From assembly GCA_031257565.1 (NCBI GenBank), contig JAIROL010000031.1, positions 1-43,223 on the forward strand: a DNA stretch of 43,223 nt, written 5' to 3'. Source of the stretch: Tannerella sp. (lineage in GTDB: Bacteria > Bacteroidota > Bacteroidia > Bacteroidales > Tannerellaceae). The notes beneath the pieces were generated by a model. That model was not told the DNA's origin and did not search any database. It saw nothing but the letters and a program-made list of their open reading frames with translations. Position 1 is the stretch's first letter. Each line of letters starts with the position of its first letter. Position numbers and translations under genes: made by a program. Positions 9,824 through 18,564 of this stretch are shown piece after piece.

Positions 9824-10033
9824 ATGCTGGAAGTCATGGATAAATTAAGAAAAAGAATTTTCTTTTCCGGCAAGAATACGGAGAAGAACGATGAAGCGTC
9901 TCAAACACATCAAGAGTTTTATTATGAAGGTCAAAATGTAAATAACCGGATTGTCAAAGAAGAATATGAAGAAGTAAAAAAGAAAGAAATAAAAAGAAAC
10001 CGTTTCTTTGCTAATTATAATATGTTCTTCTAA
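9824..10033 (+). CDS. Small charged hypothetical protein
   Basis: A 69-residue, highly charged protein with no recognisable domain, no signal peptide and no membrane helix. It is rich in Lys, Glu and Asn, with a basic and aromatic end (KEIKRNRFFANYNMFF). A helical middle (IVKEEYEEVKKKEIKRN) is likely. ATG 9836 (MDKLRKRIFF) is an alternative start. The gene is bounded by the gapA terminator on the left and its own strong terminator on the right, which supports a real transcribed unit. A nine-codon open frame (9793-9822) ends just before it and could be a leader peptide, but that is speculation. No function is assigned. Confidence 0.55.
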   Translation: MLEVMDKLRKRIFFSGKNTEKNDEASQTHQEFYYEGQNVNNRIVKEEYEEVKKKEIKRNRFFANYNMFF

Positions 10034-10043
10034 CCATAAACGC

Positions 10044-10088
10044 AAAGCAGACTTTCCGCGACGTAAACGGTCCGTCTGCTTTTTTTTT
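10044..10088 (+). terminator. Intrinsic terminator of the small hypothetical gene
   Basis: A perfect stem, AAAGCAGAC (10044-10052) with GTCTGCTTT (10074-10082), extends into a run of Ts to 10088. It begins 11 bases after the stop codon at 10033. Confidence 0.85.
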
Positions 10089-10164
10089 GCATTTACCCAA
10101 TTACAATATGCTCTCTCGTCAAAGAGAATCTATTTCTGTGATCAAAAAGAAAATTGTGTTGTAT

Positions 10165-10206
10165 AATCAGCTTGCTTTACATTCCTCCAAAGCAAGCTGA
10201 TTTTTT
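10165..10206 (+). terminator. Orphan intrinsic terminator, possible end of a small RNA
   Basis: A perfect 14-base stem (10165-10178 with 10189-10202) with a 10-base loop is followed by a T-run. No coding gene lies between it and the previous terminator (ending 10088). It may end a short non-coding transcript of up to about 115 bases or serve as a back-up terminator. A weak -7-like box (TATTTCTG, 10131-10138) is the only promoter hint. Confidence 0.7.
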
Positions 10207-10258
10207 ATATTCGCTTTACCAGGCAGGAAAACGTTTGCACGTAAAGAATTACGAAACC

Positions 10259-10431
10259 GACAAAAGGCTTAGTCCCCACACTAGCGTCATACAACAGCAA
10301 CACACCTGCTTCAATCCGGAGTGGATATAAATACCATAAAAGCCTGGCTTAGTCACGTATCTATCAACACCGCCAATATATATGCGGAAATCAATATACA
10401 AATGAAAGCAAAAGCATTAGCCTGTTATGAA
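10259..10431 (+). pseudogene. Remnant of a tyrosine recombinase (integrase) C-terminus, frameshifted
   Basis: From 10285 the frame reads RHTTATHLLQSG, then VDINTIKAWLSHVS, then NTANIYAEINIQMKAKALA. This is the C-terminal catalytic core of phage-type integrases: the Arg of the RHT motif, the His of the L-x-H motif and the nucleophile Tyr (in NIYAEI) are all present. Just upstream, 10259-10282 reads DKRLSPHT in another frame. The normal junction SPHT-L-RHT needs three bases where only two remain, so a one-base deletion splits it, and an in-frame TAG (10282-10284) precedes RHT. The first Arg box and the DNA-binding part are missing. It is a dead fragment of an integrative element or IS-linked recombinase, beside the 3' end of PUL 2. 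An open frame starting at 10321 covers the tail of this remnant and is not a gene. Confidence 0.8.
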
Positions 10432-10504
10432 ATTTTAACCTGCGCCTGCATGCCATTCGTGCAGAGCATAAGAATTGTTTGTAGAATAATAATTTTCTTC
10501 CCGT

Positions 10505-11944
10505 TTAGTCGCTTTCGGTCTCGTTCGTGTCATGTACATAAACAAAATAATCGTGAACCAGAGGTCCATTTGTCGCCTCTATTCGAATCGTATGCGTATC
10601 GTCCGACGACCATAGTTTTTCGAACAGTTTGTCGGTATGCCTGTATCCATAGCAGTTTATGTCGGCAACCTGTTCGCCGTCAATATAAATCAAGGCTCTG
10701 CCGAGATCGGTGTTATAAAGGCCGTGCCAGGCAATGTATCTTCCTTTAAAAGTAAGTTGCATCGAAGCGCCATTAAGTAACACATTACAGGTATTGTTAT
10801 AATATATGTCTTCATAAAGCGTCCCGGTGGTGTTTCCTGTATAAACAGTCGCCTCGTCTACGTTATCAACATATTTTTGAACCAGATCGCCTATTTTATA
10901 ATGGAGGATACGGGTTTGCAGGCGAACAGACGCCGTTTGTTCTTTCGGCGCAATTTGCCAGTAATAAGTCGTAATGGAGCTTATCGGGTCATAATCGGTG
11001 AATAGCTGTTCATTTGCCATCTTCTCCGTCAATAAATAAGAATTTTCATCTCCCAGGTCCAGTGTTTTCGTAGTCGCATCATTCGGGAAGTCTCTGTTTT
11101 TTGATACTTTCAGGGAATATCCGATGGCTTCGGACACTTTCGTCCAGGAAAATTCGACAGGAAATTCATTGTTCTTGACATTAATGATTGTGGCCGGCAA
11201 CGGCGTTTTCAGGAAGATCGCCGGTTTTGCCGTTTCCGAGATACGCAGGTTATAGGAGGTTTCCCACGAGGGAATGGTATCAAGAATCGGCATCCCGCCA
11301 ATTTTGGGAAGAACCCTGGCCGTAATTTTGACGGGGACTTCCACGTCCTGCAAAACGTTTTCCACGAAAAAGCTCGGCAGATTATTTTCGCCTTCCCCGC
11401 TGTGTTTTTGACCATCCTTATCCGTATATTCATAAGTATAGCTGAAAAATTCATATAAATCCGATTCGATAGGAGCGCTCCACTCTATAATGGCCGCCGA
11501 AGTCGATTCCGTAATGTTTGGCGGTACTAAAGACAGGAGTCCCAGATCGGTTTTTGTAAACGGCGTCAACTGGACTTTTAGGGGAATAGACTTATCTCCA
11601 TACTGGTCTTCGGTGTAAATAGTGAAGAGGTAAAGCCTCATTTCATTTAAACCGGATATGTTCACCCAGGAGCAGACGCTATCCATAACGATCTGTTTGT
11701 CGTCATACTCGATAACCGTTTTCTTTGCCTTACCCAGTTTCATTTGGTTTGAGGGTACACGGCCGCCTTTGTTGAGATCGAACTCAACACGTTCATAACC
11801 CAGTTTCCAGCCAATCGTGTCGAATCCTGCCGGATAAACGATCTCTTCGGGCGAAAATTTTTTGATATTATCATAAATATCGGAGCAAGAGCCGAAAAAC
11901 ATTGCTGCAATCAGCGCTATCCATAGATACATAAATGCTTTCAT
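10505..11944 (-). CDS. DUF4998-type PUL lipoprotein with C-terminal sugar-binding-like jelly roll
   Basis: A 479-residue lipoprotein; the lipobox is FFGSC (Cys20). Residues about 20-130 match the DUF4998 pattern (FDTIGWKLGYERVEFDL, then WVNISGLNEMRLYLFTIYTEDQYGDKS). Fibronectin-like repeats follow (TESTSAAIIEWSAP, FPVEFSWTKVSEAIGYSLKVS). The last 120 residues (LNGASMQLTFKGRYIAWHG, then RALIYIDGEQVADINCYG, then HTIRIEATN) look like a carbohydrate-binding jelly roll of the kind used in CBM-like modules. It is the last gene of PUL 2, 12 bases after the DUF4959-type gene. A surface glycan-binding role is inferred from this layout and context. No catalytic residues are seen. Confidence 0.75.
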   Translation of the reverse strand: MKAFMYLWIALIAAMFFGSCSDIYDNIKKFSPEEIVYPAGFDTIGWKLGYERVEFDLNKGGRVPSNQMKLGKAKKTVIEYDDKQIVMDSVCSWVNISGLNEMRLYLFTIYTEDQYGDKSIPLKVQLTPFTKTDLGLLSLVPPNITESTSAAIIEWSAPIESDLYEFFSYTYEYTDKDGQKHSGEGENNLPSFFVENVLQDVEVPVKITARVLPKIGGMPILDTIPSWETSYNLRISETAKPAIFLKTPLPATIINVKNNEFPVEFSWTKVSEAIGYSLKVSKNRDFPNDATTKTLDLGDENSYLLTEKMANEQLFTDYDPISSITTYYWQIAPKEQTASVRLQTRILHYKIGDLVQKYVDNVDEATVYTGNTTGTLYEDIYYNNTCNVLLNGASMQLTFKGRYIAWHGLYNTDLGRALIYIDGEQVADINCYGYRHTDKLFEKLWSSDDTHTIRIEATNGPLVHDYFVYVHDTNETESD

Positions 11945-11956
11945 AAGAATGATCCA

Positions 11957-13255
11957 TTAATTGTTAATTATTTTTTTTCTGCCGTACAGCGTGATTTCCG
12001 ATAACCCTACAACGCCTAATCCTGTGTAATCATTTGCAAACGCATACTTCGCTTCATAGCGGAACCATCGGGTAGGAGCGGAAAAATGCGGGTCTTCGGG
12101 ATACAGGTAAGCCATATCGCCGGCTTGAGCCATAATCCTGTACTGTTGTCCGGACAGGTCGGGAGGGAAAAGTATTTTGTGGGTGGCGACAGAATCCCAG
12201 CGTGAGAATGTATCGTTATAGATATACATGGAATAAATACCTACATTTTCCCATAGATAATACCATCCTCTTCCTGTTTGGTTCGTATTAGTGGTCAGTG
12301 CATCCCTCTGATGCGTGACTATACGGCTGATTTCCCATTCTTCACCGAGGTCAATGATGAAATTACACGGCAAATTCCCGTCTTTTATATTTCCCGTCCG
12401 TCCTTTTCCGGCGGGAGTGATTCCCATATTCATATTGAATCCGTCGCTAATTGCGTCGTCGATTATTTTTTCGGAGCGACCTTCATAACCATTCCAGTCG
12501 CCTTGCGGCTCTCCTCCGATGGAGTCATTGGTTTTGGGGATGGTCCATTGATCCTTGGGAATCTTTTCGTCCTTTATCAGGTAGATGTCAGGTATTTCCA
12601 CGAAAGGGCTACCAATGTTTCCATAGCGGTCTTCCACCTGAACTTTTACGCGGATAGGCGTAGTTTCGGGAAGGTCTTCCACGCGAATATATTTACGTTC
12701 GACGGTGTCGGTCGAAGTGTAAATCGTGTTATATTCCATTGTTTTACTATTGTGGTTGTACGAATAGTTGACATATATATTGGAGACCTGCCGCAGTTCG
12801 TTTCTCCAGTCAATATAAAAGGATCCGAATCCCGGTTTGACGGCGACGCTTTTCGCAATACGCGTAACGGCGGGTTCTTTCGGAACGACGGTGATGACCT
12901 GTTCCTCCGATTTGTTGCCTGCCCTGTCTACGGCATAAACCGATATGTTTTTTGGAAGCGTGTCGGAGAAGCCCTCCACATCAATAGAATCGGAGAAATA
13001 GGATGACGAGAACCAGAATTTTTTGCCATTCTGATTCCTGTAAATGGCATCTACCGTTAGTACGTCCTTGTCTTCCGGAGGCGTGAAATAAATTCTGACG
13101 CCACCGTATAGCGCTTTGTATTCCTGACTTATAACCGGTTTTCCGGGAGGGGTCGCGTCAGAATAGTTTATTTCGAAACGTTCGCTTTCCTTGCAACCCG
13201 ATAAAGTGGCGATAAGAGCCGCAATCATTGATAGAAATCTTTTTGTATTATCCAT
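11957..13255 (-). CDS. DUF4959/DUF5126/DUF5000-type PUL lipoprotein
   Basis: A 432-residue lipoprotein with lipobox Cys21 (LSGC). The start of the mature part (DATPPGKPVISQEYKALYGGVRIYF) is typical of DUF4959. A middle beta-domain follows (VEDLPETTPIRVKVQVEDRYGN). The C-terminal part (CNFIIDLGEEWEISRIVTHQR, then WDSVATHKI, then RWFRYEAKYAF, GLSEITLYG) is the F5/8-type-C-like fold of DUF5000. These proteins follow susD in many Bacteroidota PULs and probably act as surface glycan-binding proteins. ATG 13255 is preferred over the upstream TTG 13273, which would leave almost no gap to susD and adds no signal-peptide feature. Confidence 0.8.
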   Translation of the reverse strand: MDNTKRFLSMIAALIATLSGCKESERFEINYSDATPPGKPVISQEYKALYGGVRIYFTPPEDKDVLTVDAIYRNQNGKKFWFSSSYFSDSIDVEGFSDTLPKNISVYAVDRAGNKSEEQVITVVPKEPAVTRIAKSVAVKPGFGSFYIDWRNELRQVSNIYVNYSYNHNSKTMEYNTIYTSTDTVERKYIRVEDLPETTPIRVKVQVEDRYGNIGSPFVEIPDIYLIKDEKIPKDQWTIPKTNDSIGGEPQGDWNGYEGRSEKIIDDAISDGFNMNMGITPAGKGRTGNIKDGNLPCNFIIDLGEEWEISRIVTHQRDALTTNTNQTGRGWYYLWENVGIYSMYIYNDTFSRWDSVATHKILFPPDLSGQQYRIMAQAGDMAYLYPEDPHFSAPTRWFRYEAKYAFANDYTGLGVVGLSEITLYGRKKIINN

Positions 13256-13274
13256 AATTATTTTTTTAGTCAAA

Positions 13275-15251
13275 TTAGTCGTTGTTTCCTGGCCATCCCG
13301 GGTTTTGTTTCAGATTGGAGTTGATGTTCATTTCGCTGATCGGTATAGGCCAGAGGTTGAAGTGCATCGGGAAACTGCGTTTTTGTTTAATTGAGAGATT
13401 AAAAAAACTGCTTGTCGATGATCCCCTGCCATTCCAGCCCATTGTCGGCTGGTTGAACTCAAGTACGGCGCGTTTGTAGCGACGCATATCAAAGAAACGT
13501 GTTCCTTCGAACGCCAATTCTATGCTGCGTTCACGCAGGATAATCTCGCGTAGCTTGTCTTTGTTTTTGTGGCTGTCGATATAGTTGGCGCTGACCCAGG
13601 CGGGGTTTGACCAGGCGGCTTCCACATCGGGTATTCCGGCGCGGCGGCGAATTTTGTTGAGTTCATCCCACACCGTTTGTCCCGGGCCCTCCACTTCGTT
13701 GAGAATCTCCGCTTTCATCAGGTACAAATCGGCTAAGCGTATAATCGGATAGGGGAAAACGACCATACGTGCAGTATGGGCGTTTTTTGATTCCGGATGA
13801 ACAAATTTTTGCACGCCTACGCCCGACCAGAAGTAGTCAATTTCTCCCGCGCCTCCGTGGGCGTAACTGATTCCGCCGTCGGCGCCGGGGAGCATCATGG
13901 TCGGCATTAAGCGCTGGTATTGCCGCCAATAGCCTCCGGTAATGCCAAGATTGGCGTAGAAACGCATCTCGCGGTCCAGGTACAGGTGAATCGTCTGCAC
14001 GTCCGGCTGAAGAATGCCTGCCCATGCTTTGAACGCCACATCGGAGGTGTCGGACGTCGTAATAAATTCATACTTGTCGCTCTGCGAAAAAGTCAAATCC
14101 ACGTCAAGCGGCAGTCCGTTTTTTGTATAATAGCGTTCCAGCACATTGTAGTTGGCTCCTAACCAGTTCCATACGCCCCAGGTACTTTGCCAGTCGGCGT
14201 CGTCTTCGCGGTTGGTGCGGAGTGCGCTTGCATATTGAAGAAAATCGTCGCCATACCTGTCGCCTGTACGCCCCCATATTAATTCTTGATTCCAAAGGTC
14301 GGGAACGACCATTTTTACGGAATATAAGGTTTGCATGTTTTCGGGATTTTGTTTGAAAAACATTTCATCCTCCTTGTTGTACGGTATTTTGTTGAAATGA
14401 TACAGTTCCACGTAGTTATCCTCGCAGAACGTGATGGCGGCATTTACCGCGTCAAGCGCATCTTTCCACTTCTGCGGATTTTCTTCCGGTGGGAAGAATG
14501 GTTGTCCGTCGTAATCAAGGAAATCGCCGTAATATTCGCGGTTCCCATTAAAGAAAGGACTGGCGCGGAGTAGCATAACACGCGCCTTGATTGCCAGTGC
14601 GACCCGCTTGTCAATCATTCCCAATTCCTCGGAGACACGGTCTCTCAGGTCGGGAATCGCTTCGTCTATCAGGCGGATCACGTAATTGAAACAATCGTCC
14701 ACTTTCTGACGTCTCGGAAGAATCTGCTCGTCCGGTTCATCTACATTGACATTGCGGTCGACGATGACAATCGGTCCGTAATATTCCGTCAACAGGAAAT
14801 GATAGTAGGCTTTGAGGAATTTCACTTGCGCAGTCCAGTCTTTCCTGTCTTTATCAGGCATGTTTGCAACCTGCGGGATCTTTTCGAGAAAGATGTTGCA
14901 GGAGCGTATCGCCTTATACATGTGCGGCGCGCCGCCGCTTCCCGTCCATAAACCGTACATGGGATTGTTGTTGTTCTGCCCGCCCATCATGATTCCCATA
15001 GGAGGTTGGCGCCACATGTCGTTTTTGTCTGTTTCCCGGGCCATCCATTCGTCGCCCAACAGAAAAGTCGAATTATAGGCGCTATGAATGGGCGGCAGAT
15101 AGCTGTAAACTTTCGATAAGGCATTATATGCGATCTCTCTGTTGGCAAAATAATCATCCAGAGTGACCGTATTATCCGGTACAACGTCAAGATAGTCGGA
15201 ACATGCCGGCAAAGAAGTAATGATTGTGAAAATACAGATTAATTTTTTCAT
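13275..15251 (-). CDS. SusD/RagB-like glycan-binding lipoprotein (PUL 2)
   Basis: A 658-residue, full-length SusD-like surface lipoprotein. The lipobox is LPAC (Cys17), followed by SDYLDVVPDNTVTLDDYFAN, the usual SusD N-terminus. SusD family markers are YLMKAEILNEVEGPG, then LNKIRRRAGIPDVEAAW, then ERSIELAFEGTRFFDMRRY. It ends PISEMNINSNLKQNPGWPG, the normal SusD C-terminus. It works as the lid and binding partner of the SusC channel encoded 12 bases upstream. No sign of damage. The ligand cannot be read from the sequence. Confidence 0.95.
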   Translation of the reverse strand: MKKLICIFTIITSLPACSDYLDVVPDNTVTLDDYFANREIAYNALSKVYSYLPPIHSAYNSTFLLGDEWMARETDKNDMWRQPPMGIMMGGQNNNNPMYGLWTGSGGAPHMYKAIRSCNIFLEKIPQVANMPDKDRKDWTAQVKFLKAYYHFLLTEYYGPIVIVDRNVNVDEPDEQILPRRQKVDDCFNYVIRLIDEAIPDLRDRVSEELGMIDKRVALAIKARVMLLRASPFFNGNREYYGDFLDYDGQPFFPPEENPQKWKDALDAVNAAITFCEDNYVELYHFNKIPYNKEDEMFFKQNPENMQTLYSVKMVVPDLWNQELIWGRTGDRYGDDFLQYASALRTNREDDADWQSTWGVWNWLGANYNVLERYYTKNGLPLDVDLTFSQSDKYEFITTSDTSDVAFKAWAGILQPDVQTIHLYLDREMRFYANLGITGGYWRQYQRLMPTMMLPGADGGISYAHGGAGEIDYFWSGVGVQKFVHPESKNAHTARMVVFPYPIIRLADLYLMKAEILNEVEGPGQTVWDELNKIRRRAGIPDVEAAWSNPAWVSANYIDSHKNKDKLREIILRERSIELAFEGTRFFDMRRYKRAVLEFNQPTMGWNGRGSSTSSFFNLSIKQKRSFPMHFNLWPIPISEMNINSNLKQNPGWPGNND

Positions 15252-15263
15252 GATAGTTCCTGA

Positions 15264-18200
15264 TTAAAATATTAATTGAATACCTAGGTTAAACCGTCTG
15301 TTGATCGGATACGCAAGACCGTTCCCTCCCATTTCGGGGTCCCACATTTTGAACGAACTGATGTTAAACAGGTTTTCTCCGCTCAGATAAATACGTCCGC
15401 CGGTAATGCCGAAATGGTTAATAAAACCGGGGTTGTAACCGAGTTCCATTGTTTTCAGACGCATGAAGCCGCCTTCGCGCAACCACCATGTGGAAGGTTG
15501 CGTGTTATTATTAACCTGATAAACCGCCAGGCGGGGCCAGAAAGCATGAATATCGGGGTTTGTCTCGCTCCACGAATCCCGCGCTATGATAGCCGGCGCA
15601 TTGCGCCTGTTGACCAGGGGTGCGATCTTTTCCGCATCAATAAAGAAGGAAGTAAGTCCGTTACCCTGAAAAAAGAACGAGAAATCTATTTTCCTGTAAC
15701 CGACGGATGCTCCGAAGCCGTATTGCAATTGCGGAACGGTCGGATAACCGATCGGGATACGGTCGTTTTCATTGATGACGCCATCCCGGTTAATGTCGGT
15801 ATATTTGATGTCGCCGCGCATATAATTGCCGAATGCGATCTGGGAAGGCGAATGTTCTATTTCCTGCCGGTCGACAAAGAGGCGTTCGGCGACATAACCC
15901 CATTGCTGTCCGATCGATTGTCCCACCGTGTAGAGATACCACTCTTCATAAGACGGTTCGTCGGTTTTGAGGATTTTGTTGGTTGCATACGTCGCATTGA
16001 CACGTGCGGTGATCCACATGTTGTTGTCGAAAAAGTGTTTGTAATCGACAGAACCGTCTACGCCTTGTGATTTAACTTTCCCTATATTACCGCTGATAGC
16101 TGTTTCGTAACCCATTGTTTGAGGAATGTTGTTGCGGGGCCAGTAGATTTTATCCCGGATGTTGTAGAAATAGTCCACCTGCAGATTCATTCCTTTGAAC
16201 AATTCAAGTTCCAGACCAAGGTTGGATATGGTGGAAACTTCCCACTGGATGTTGGGGTTTTCATATCGGGAAACGCTATAGCCGTCGTATCTGTACCGAT
16301 AATCTTCTCCCCAACTGTACATGCCGCCGCCGCTGTTTATCTGGGAAAGAAAGAAAAAACGCCCGCTCCTGCCTGCAATGGCGTCGTTTCCGACTTTTCC
16401 CCAGGTGAATTTCAGTTTGACGAGATCGAAGATATCTTTCATCTCCTTTGTGTAGTAAGGTTCGTTAGAAATGATCCAGCCCAATCCGAAAGAGGGGAAG
16501 AACCCGAAACGATGATTTTTGTCAAATTTTTCCGAACCGTTATAGCCGTAGGATACTTCCATGAAATAGCGGGAATCGTAGTCGTAAGTAAAACGGGAGG
16601 AGTTGCCGAGGTTACGTTCCGGCAGCGTTTCGAATATGGAACCGTTCTCGCCGTTGGTGAGGAGTTTCTCTTCCGCGACGCCTACTGTCATGACTCCAAG
16701 GTTGTGGAGGCCAAAACTGTTATTCCAGTTGATGCGTCCTTCAAAATAATAATGCGTTTCTCCGTTGCGACCGCCTGTTACATCACCGAGACGGCCGCTT
16801 TCGTTCGGATTGAGACTGTAAAGGGAATATTTATCCGTCGCGTTATCGTATGATTCGAGCGCGTAGTAGACGGGATTATAGTAACGCGTTTGCGAAGAAT
16901 TATTCCAGGTGCTGACCGACGCTTTCAATTCCACTTTCAGGTTATTCAGTAATTTACCAAGGTCCTGCCTGATGGTAGCTTGCGCCGAAATGGCGCTTTC
17001 GTCGCTCTGCGTATAACCACTGACCATTTCCGCATAGGGATTGACTAACCAGGGATCGACCATGCCGAACATCGTATTCCGGACGTTAAGATGTTTCTCG
17101 TCGGGCGTCCAAACTGCCGGGAATTCAACAGGATTGATGTTCATCACCATATTGAAAATATCGTTGGTTGAACGATAAGGTGCATTGTATTTCTGAAATC
17201 TTCCCGAAATCCTGGTATCCAGGTCTGTTGTCTTTCCCAATTTGAAAACGACGTTGGTACGGATGTTATAACGCTTGATGTCTATGTTGCTGTTGAAGTC
17301 GTTAAGATAGTCCTGATTGTCAACTTTGAGCAATCCGGTTTCATGATCCACGCCGGCGGCGACATAGTATGTCGCCACTTGCCCGCCGCCTGACAGGTTG
17401 ATATTGAATTTGGTATTGACGGTATAGTTTTTCATCAACATATCGTACCAGTCTACGTTCGGATAAACCATCGGATTCTCTCCGCGCATAGTCGCCTGGA
17501 TTTTCTCTTCACTGTACCAATTGTTCATGGGAGTAATGAGTTCGGGTTCGTCTTTGTACTGTGCCATATCGTCGTTGTGACGGGAGAGGCGGGCTTCATT
17601 ATATAATCGCATGTAAGAAACGCCGTCAAGGAGTTCCGGCATGGAGGTAGGAGTAGAAATATTCGTGTCGAACCGTACCGAGATTTTCACCTTTTCTCCC
17701 AACTGCCCGGATTTTGTCGTCACAGAGATGATCCCGTTCGCGCCGCGCGCGCCATAAAGCACGGTCGCCGAAGCGTCTTTCAGAATAGAGAAAGCTTCGA
17801 TGTCGTCGGGTTGAAGCCTGGCCAAATCTTCGGTGGAAGCCTCAAAACCGTCAATCAGGATGAGAGGGTCGGACTTGTAGCCAAAAGTGGTGACGCCACG
17901 CACAAAGAACTGGGCATTGTCCTTGCCGGGTTCGCCCGTAGTCTGGAAGGAAATCAATCCGGGTATTTTTCCTGCAAACGAGGCGGTAATATTACTGCCC
18001 GCTATCTGCAAATCCTTGGTTGATACCGTTGTGACGGAAGCTACGACGCTTTCCTTTTTCTGAACGCCGAATGCAGTGACAACTACTTCGTTGAGTTCTT
18101 GCGATTGCTCAATCATGGTTGCTGAAATGACTTGTTGTTTTCCAACTTTTATTTCCTGCGTCTGGAAACCAATGTACGAGAAGAGTAAATAACACGTATC

Positions 18201-18404
18201 GCTCGGAACGGTTATGGAAAAATCGCCGTTTTCGTCTGTTGTCGTACCGATGGTCGTTCCGCGCACCGATACGGTTACGCCGGGCAAAGACACGTTGAAA
18301 TTGTCGATCACTTTGCCGGTCAGTCTTTTCGTTTGAGCATTTACTTCTAACGAAAATGAAACTTGAATAAATAGCAGAAGCGAGATACAGATCAATCGTT
18401 TCAT
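15264..18404 (-). CDS. SusC/RagA-like TonB-dependent outer-membrane transporter (PUL 2)
   Basis: About 1046 residues. A signal peptide is followed by a carboxypeptidase-regulatory-like domain (LTGKVIDNFNVSLPGVTVSV, then GTTIGTTTDENGDFSI). The TonB-box region (ELNEVVVTAFG), the plug domain (PLILIDGFEASTEDLARLQPDDIEAFSILKDASA, then YGARGANGIISVTTK) and a 22-strand-type beta-barrel ending in RRFNLGIQLIF follow. The YGARGANG motif is the SusC-family signature. It moves glycan oligomers across the outer membrane using TonB energy together with the adjacent SusD. There is no N-terminal STN domain, so no sign of trans-envelope sigma signalling. ATG 18404 is chosen because it begins the signal peptide (MKRLICISLLLF); ATG 18431, nine codons upstream, is possible. 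Confidence 0.95.
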   Translation of the reverse strand: MKRLICISLLLFIQVSFSLEVNAQTKRLTGKVIDNFNVSLPGVTVSVRGTTIGTTTDENGDFSITVPSDTCYLLFSYIGFQTQEIKVGKQQVISATMIEQSQELNEVVVTAFGVQKKESVVASVTTVSTKDLQIAGSNITASFAGKIPGLISFQTTGEPGKDNAQFFVRGVTTFGYKSDPLILIDGFEASTEDLARLQPDDIEAFSILKDASATVLYGARGANGIISVTTKSGQLGEKVKISVRFDTNISTPTSMPELLDGVSYMRLYNEARLSRHNDDMAQYKDEPELITPMNNWYSEEKIQATMRGENPMVYPNVDWYDMLMKNYTVNTKFNINLSGGGQVATYYVAAGVDHETGLLKVDNQDYLNDFNSNIDIKRYNIRTNVVFKLGKTTDLDTRISGRFQKYNAPYRSTNDIFNMVMNINPVEFPAVWTPDEKHLNVRNTMFGMVDPWLVNPYAEMVSGYTQSDESAISAQATIRQDLGKLLNNLKVELKASVSTWNNSSQTRYYNPVYYALESYDNATDKYSLYSLNPNESGRLGDVTGGRNGETHYYFEGRINWNNSFGLHNLGVMTVGVAEEKLLTNGENGSIFETLPERNLGNSSRFTYDYDSRYFMEVSYGYNGSEKFDKNHRFGFFPSFGLGWIISNEPYYTKEMKDIFDLVKLKFTWGKVGNDAIAGRSGRFFFLSQINSGGGMYSWGEDYRYRYDGYSVSRYENPNIQWEVSTISNLGLELELFKGMNLQVDYFYNIRDKIYWPRNNIPQTMGYETAISGNIGKVKSQGVDGSVDYKHFFDNNMWITARVNATYATNKILKTDEPSYEEWYLYTVGQSIGQQWGYVAERLFVDRQEIEHSPSQIAFGNYMRGDIKYTDINRDGVINENDRIPIGYPTVPQLQYGFGASVGYRKIDFSFFFQGNGLTSFFIDAEKIAPLVNRRNAPAIIARDSWSETNPDIHAFWPRLAVYQVNNNTQPSTWWLREGGFMRLKTMELGYNPGFINHFGITGGRIYLSGENLFNISSFKMWDPEMGGNGLAYPINRRFNLGIQLIF

Positions 18405-18518
18405 TTTTAATTCTTTTCTTTTCTTTTTCATAGTATTTGTATAATGGATAACATTTGAAAGCTCAAATAGTGTTGGTTCTCGTTTTCATTTCCTTAAAAT
18501 AATACGCCGCCACAAACA

Positions 18519-18526
18519 CAAAGATA
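18519..18526 (-). promoter_or_regulatory. Probable -7 box of the PUL 2 promoter
   Basis: On the minus strand, TATCTTTG (18526 down to 18519) matches the Bacteroidetes -7 box TAnnTTTG, about 90-115 bases before the susC start. The -33 element is weak: the nearest TTTG (18557-18554) is 27 bases away rather than the usual 19-21. A weak core promoter is consistent with dependence on an activator. Confidence 0.5.
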
Positions 18527-18564
18527 AACATACGGAATAGCGTCGGAAAATAACAAATGAAACG

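Noticed and set aside
10321-10749. A 142-residue open frame on the plus strand
   Set aside because: Its first part is the recombinase remnant and the rest runs antisense to the DUF4998 gene. It is not an intact protein.
12278-13006. A 242-residue antisense open frame inside the DUF4959-type gene
   Set aside because: The sense gene is clearly coding. The antisense frame has no ribosome-binding site and no recognisable domain, and is a codon-phase shadow.
15414-16853. Two long antisense open frames (15414-16070 and 16119-16853) inside susC
   Set aside because: Both lie opposite a strong SusC reading frame and match no known pattern.
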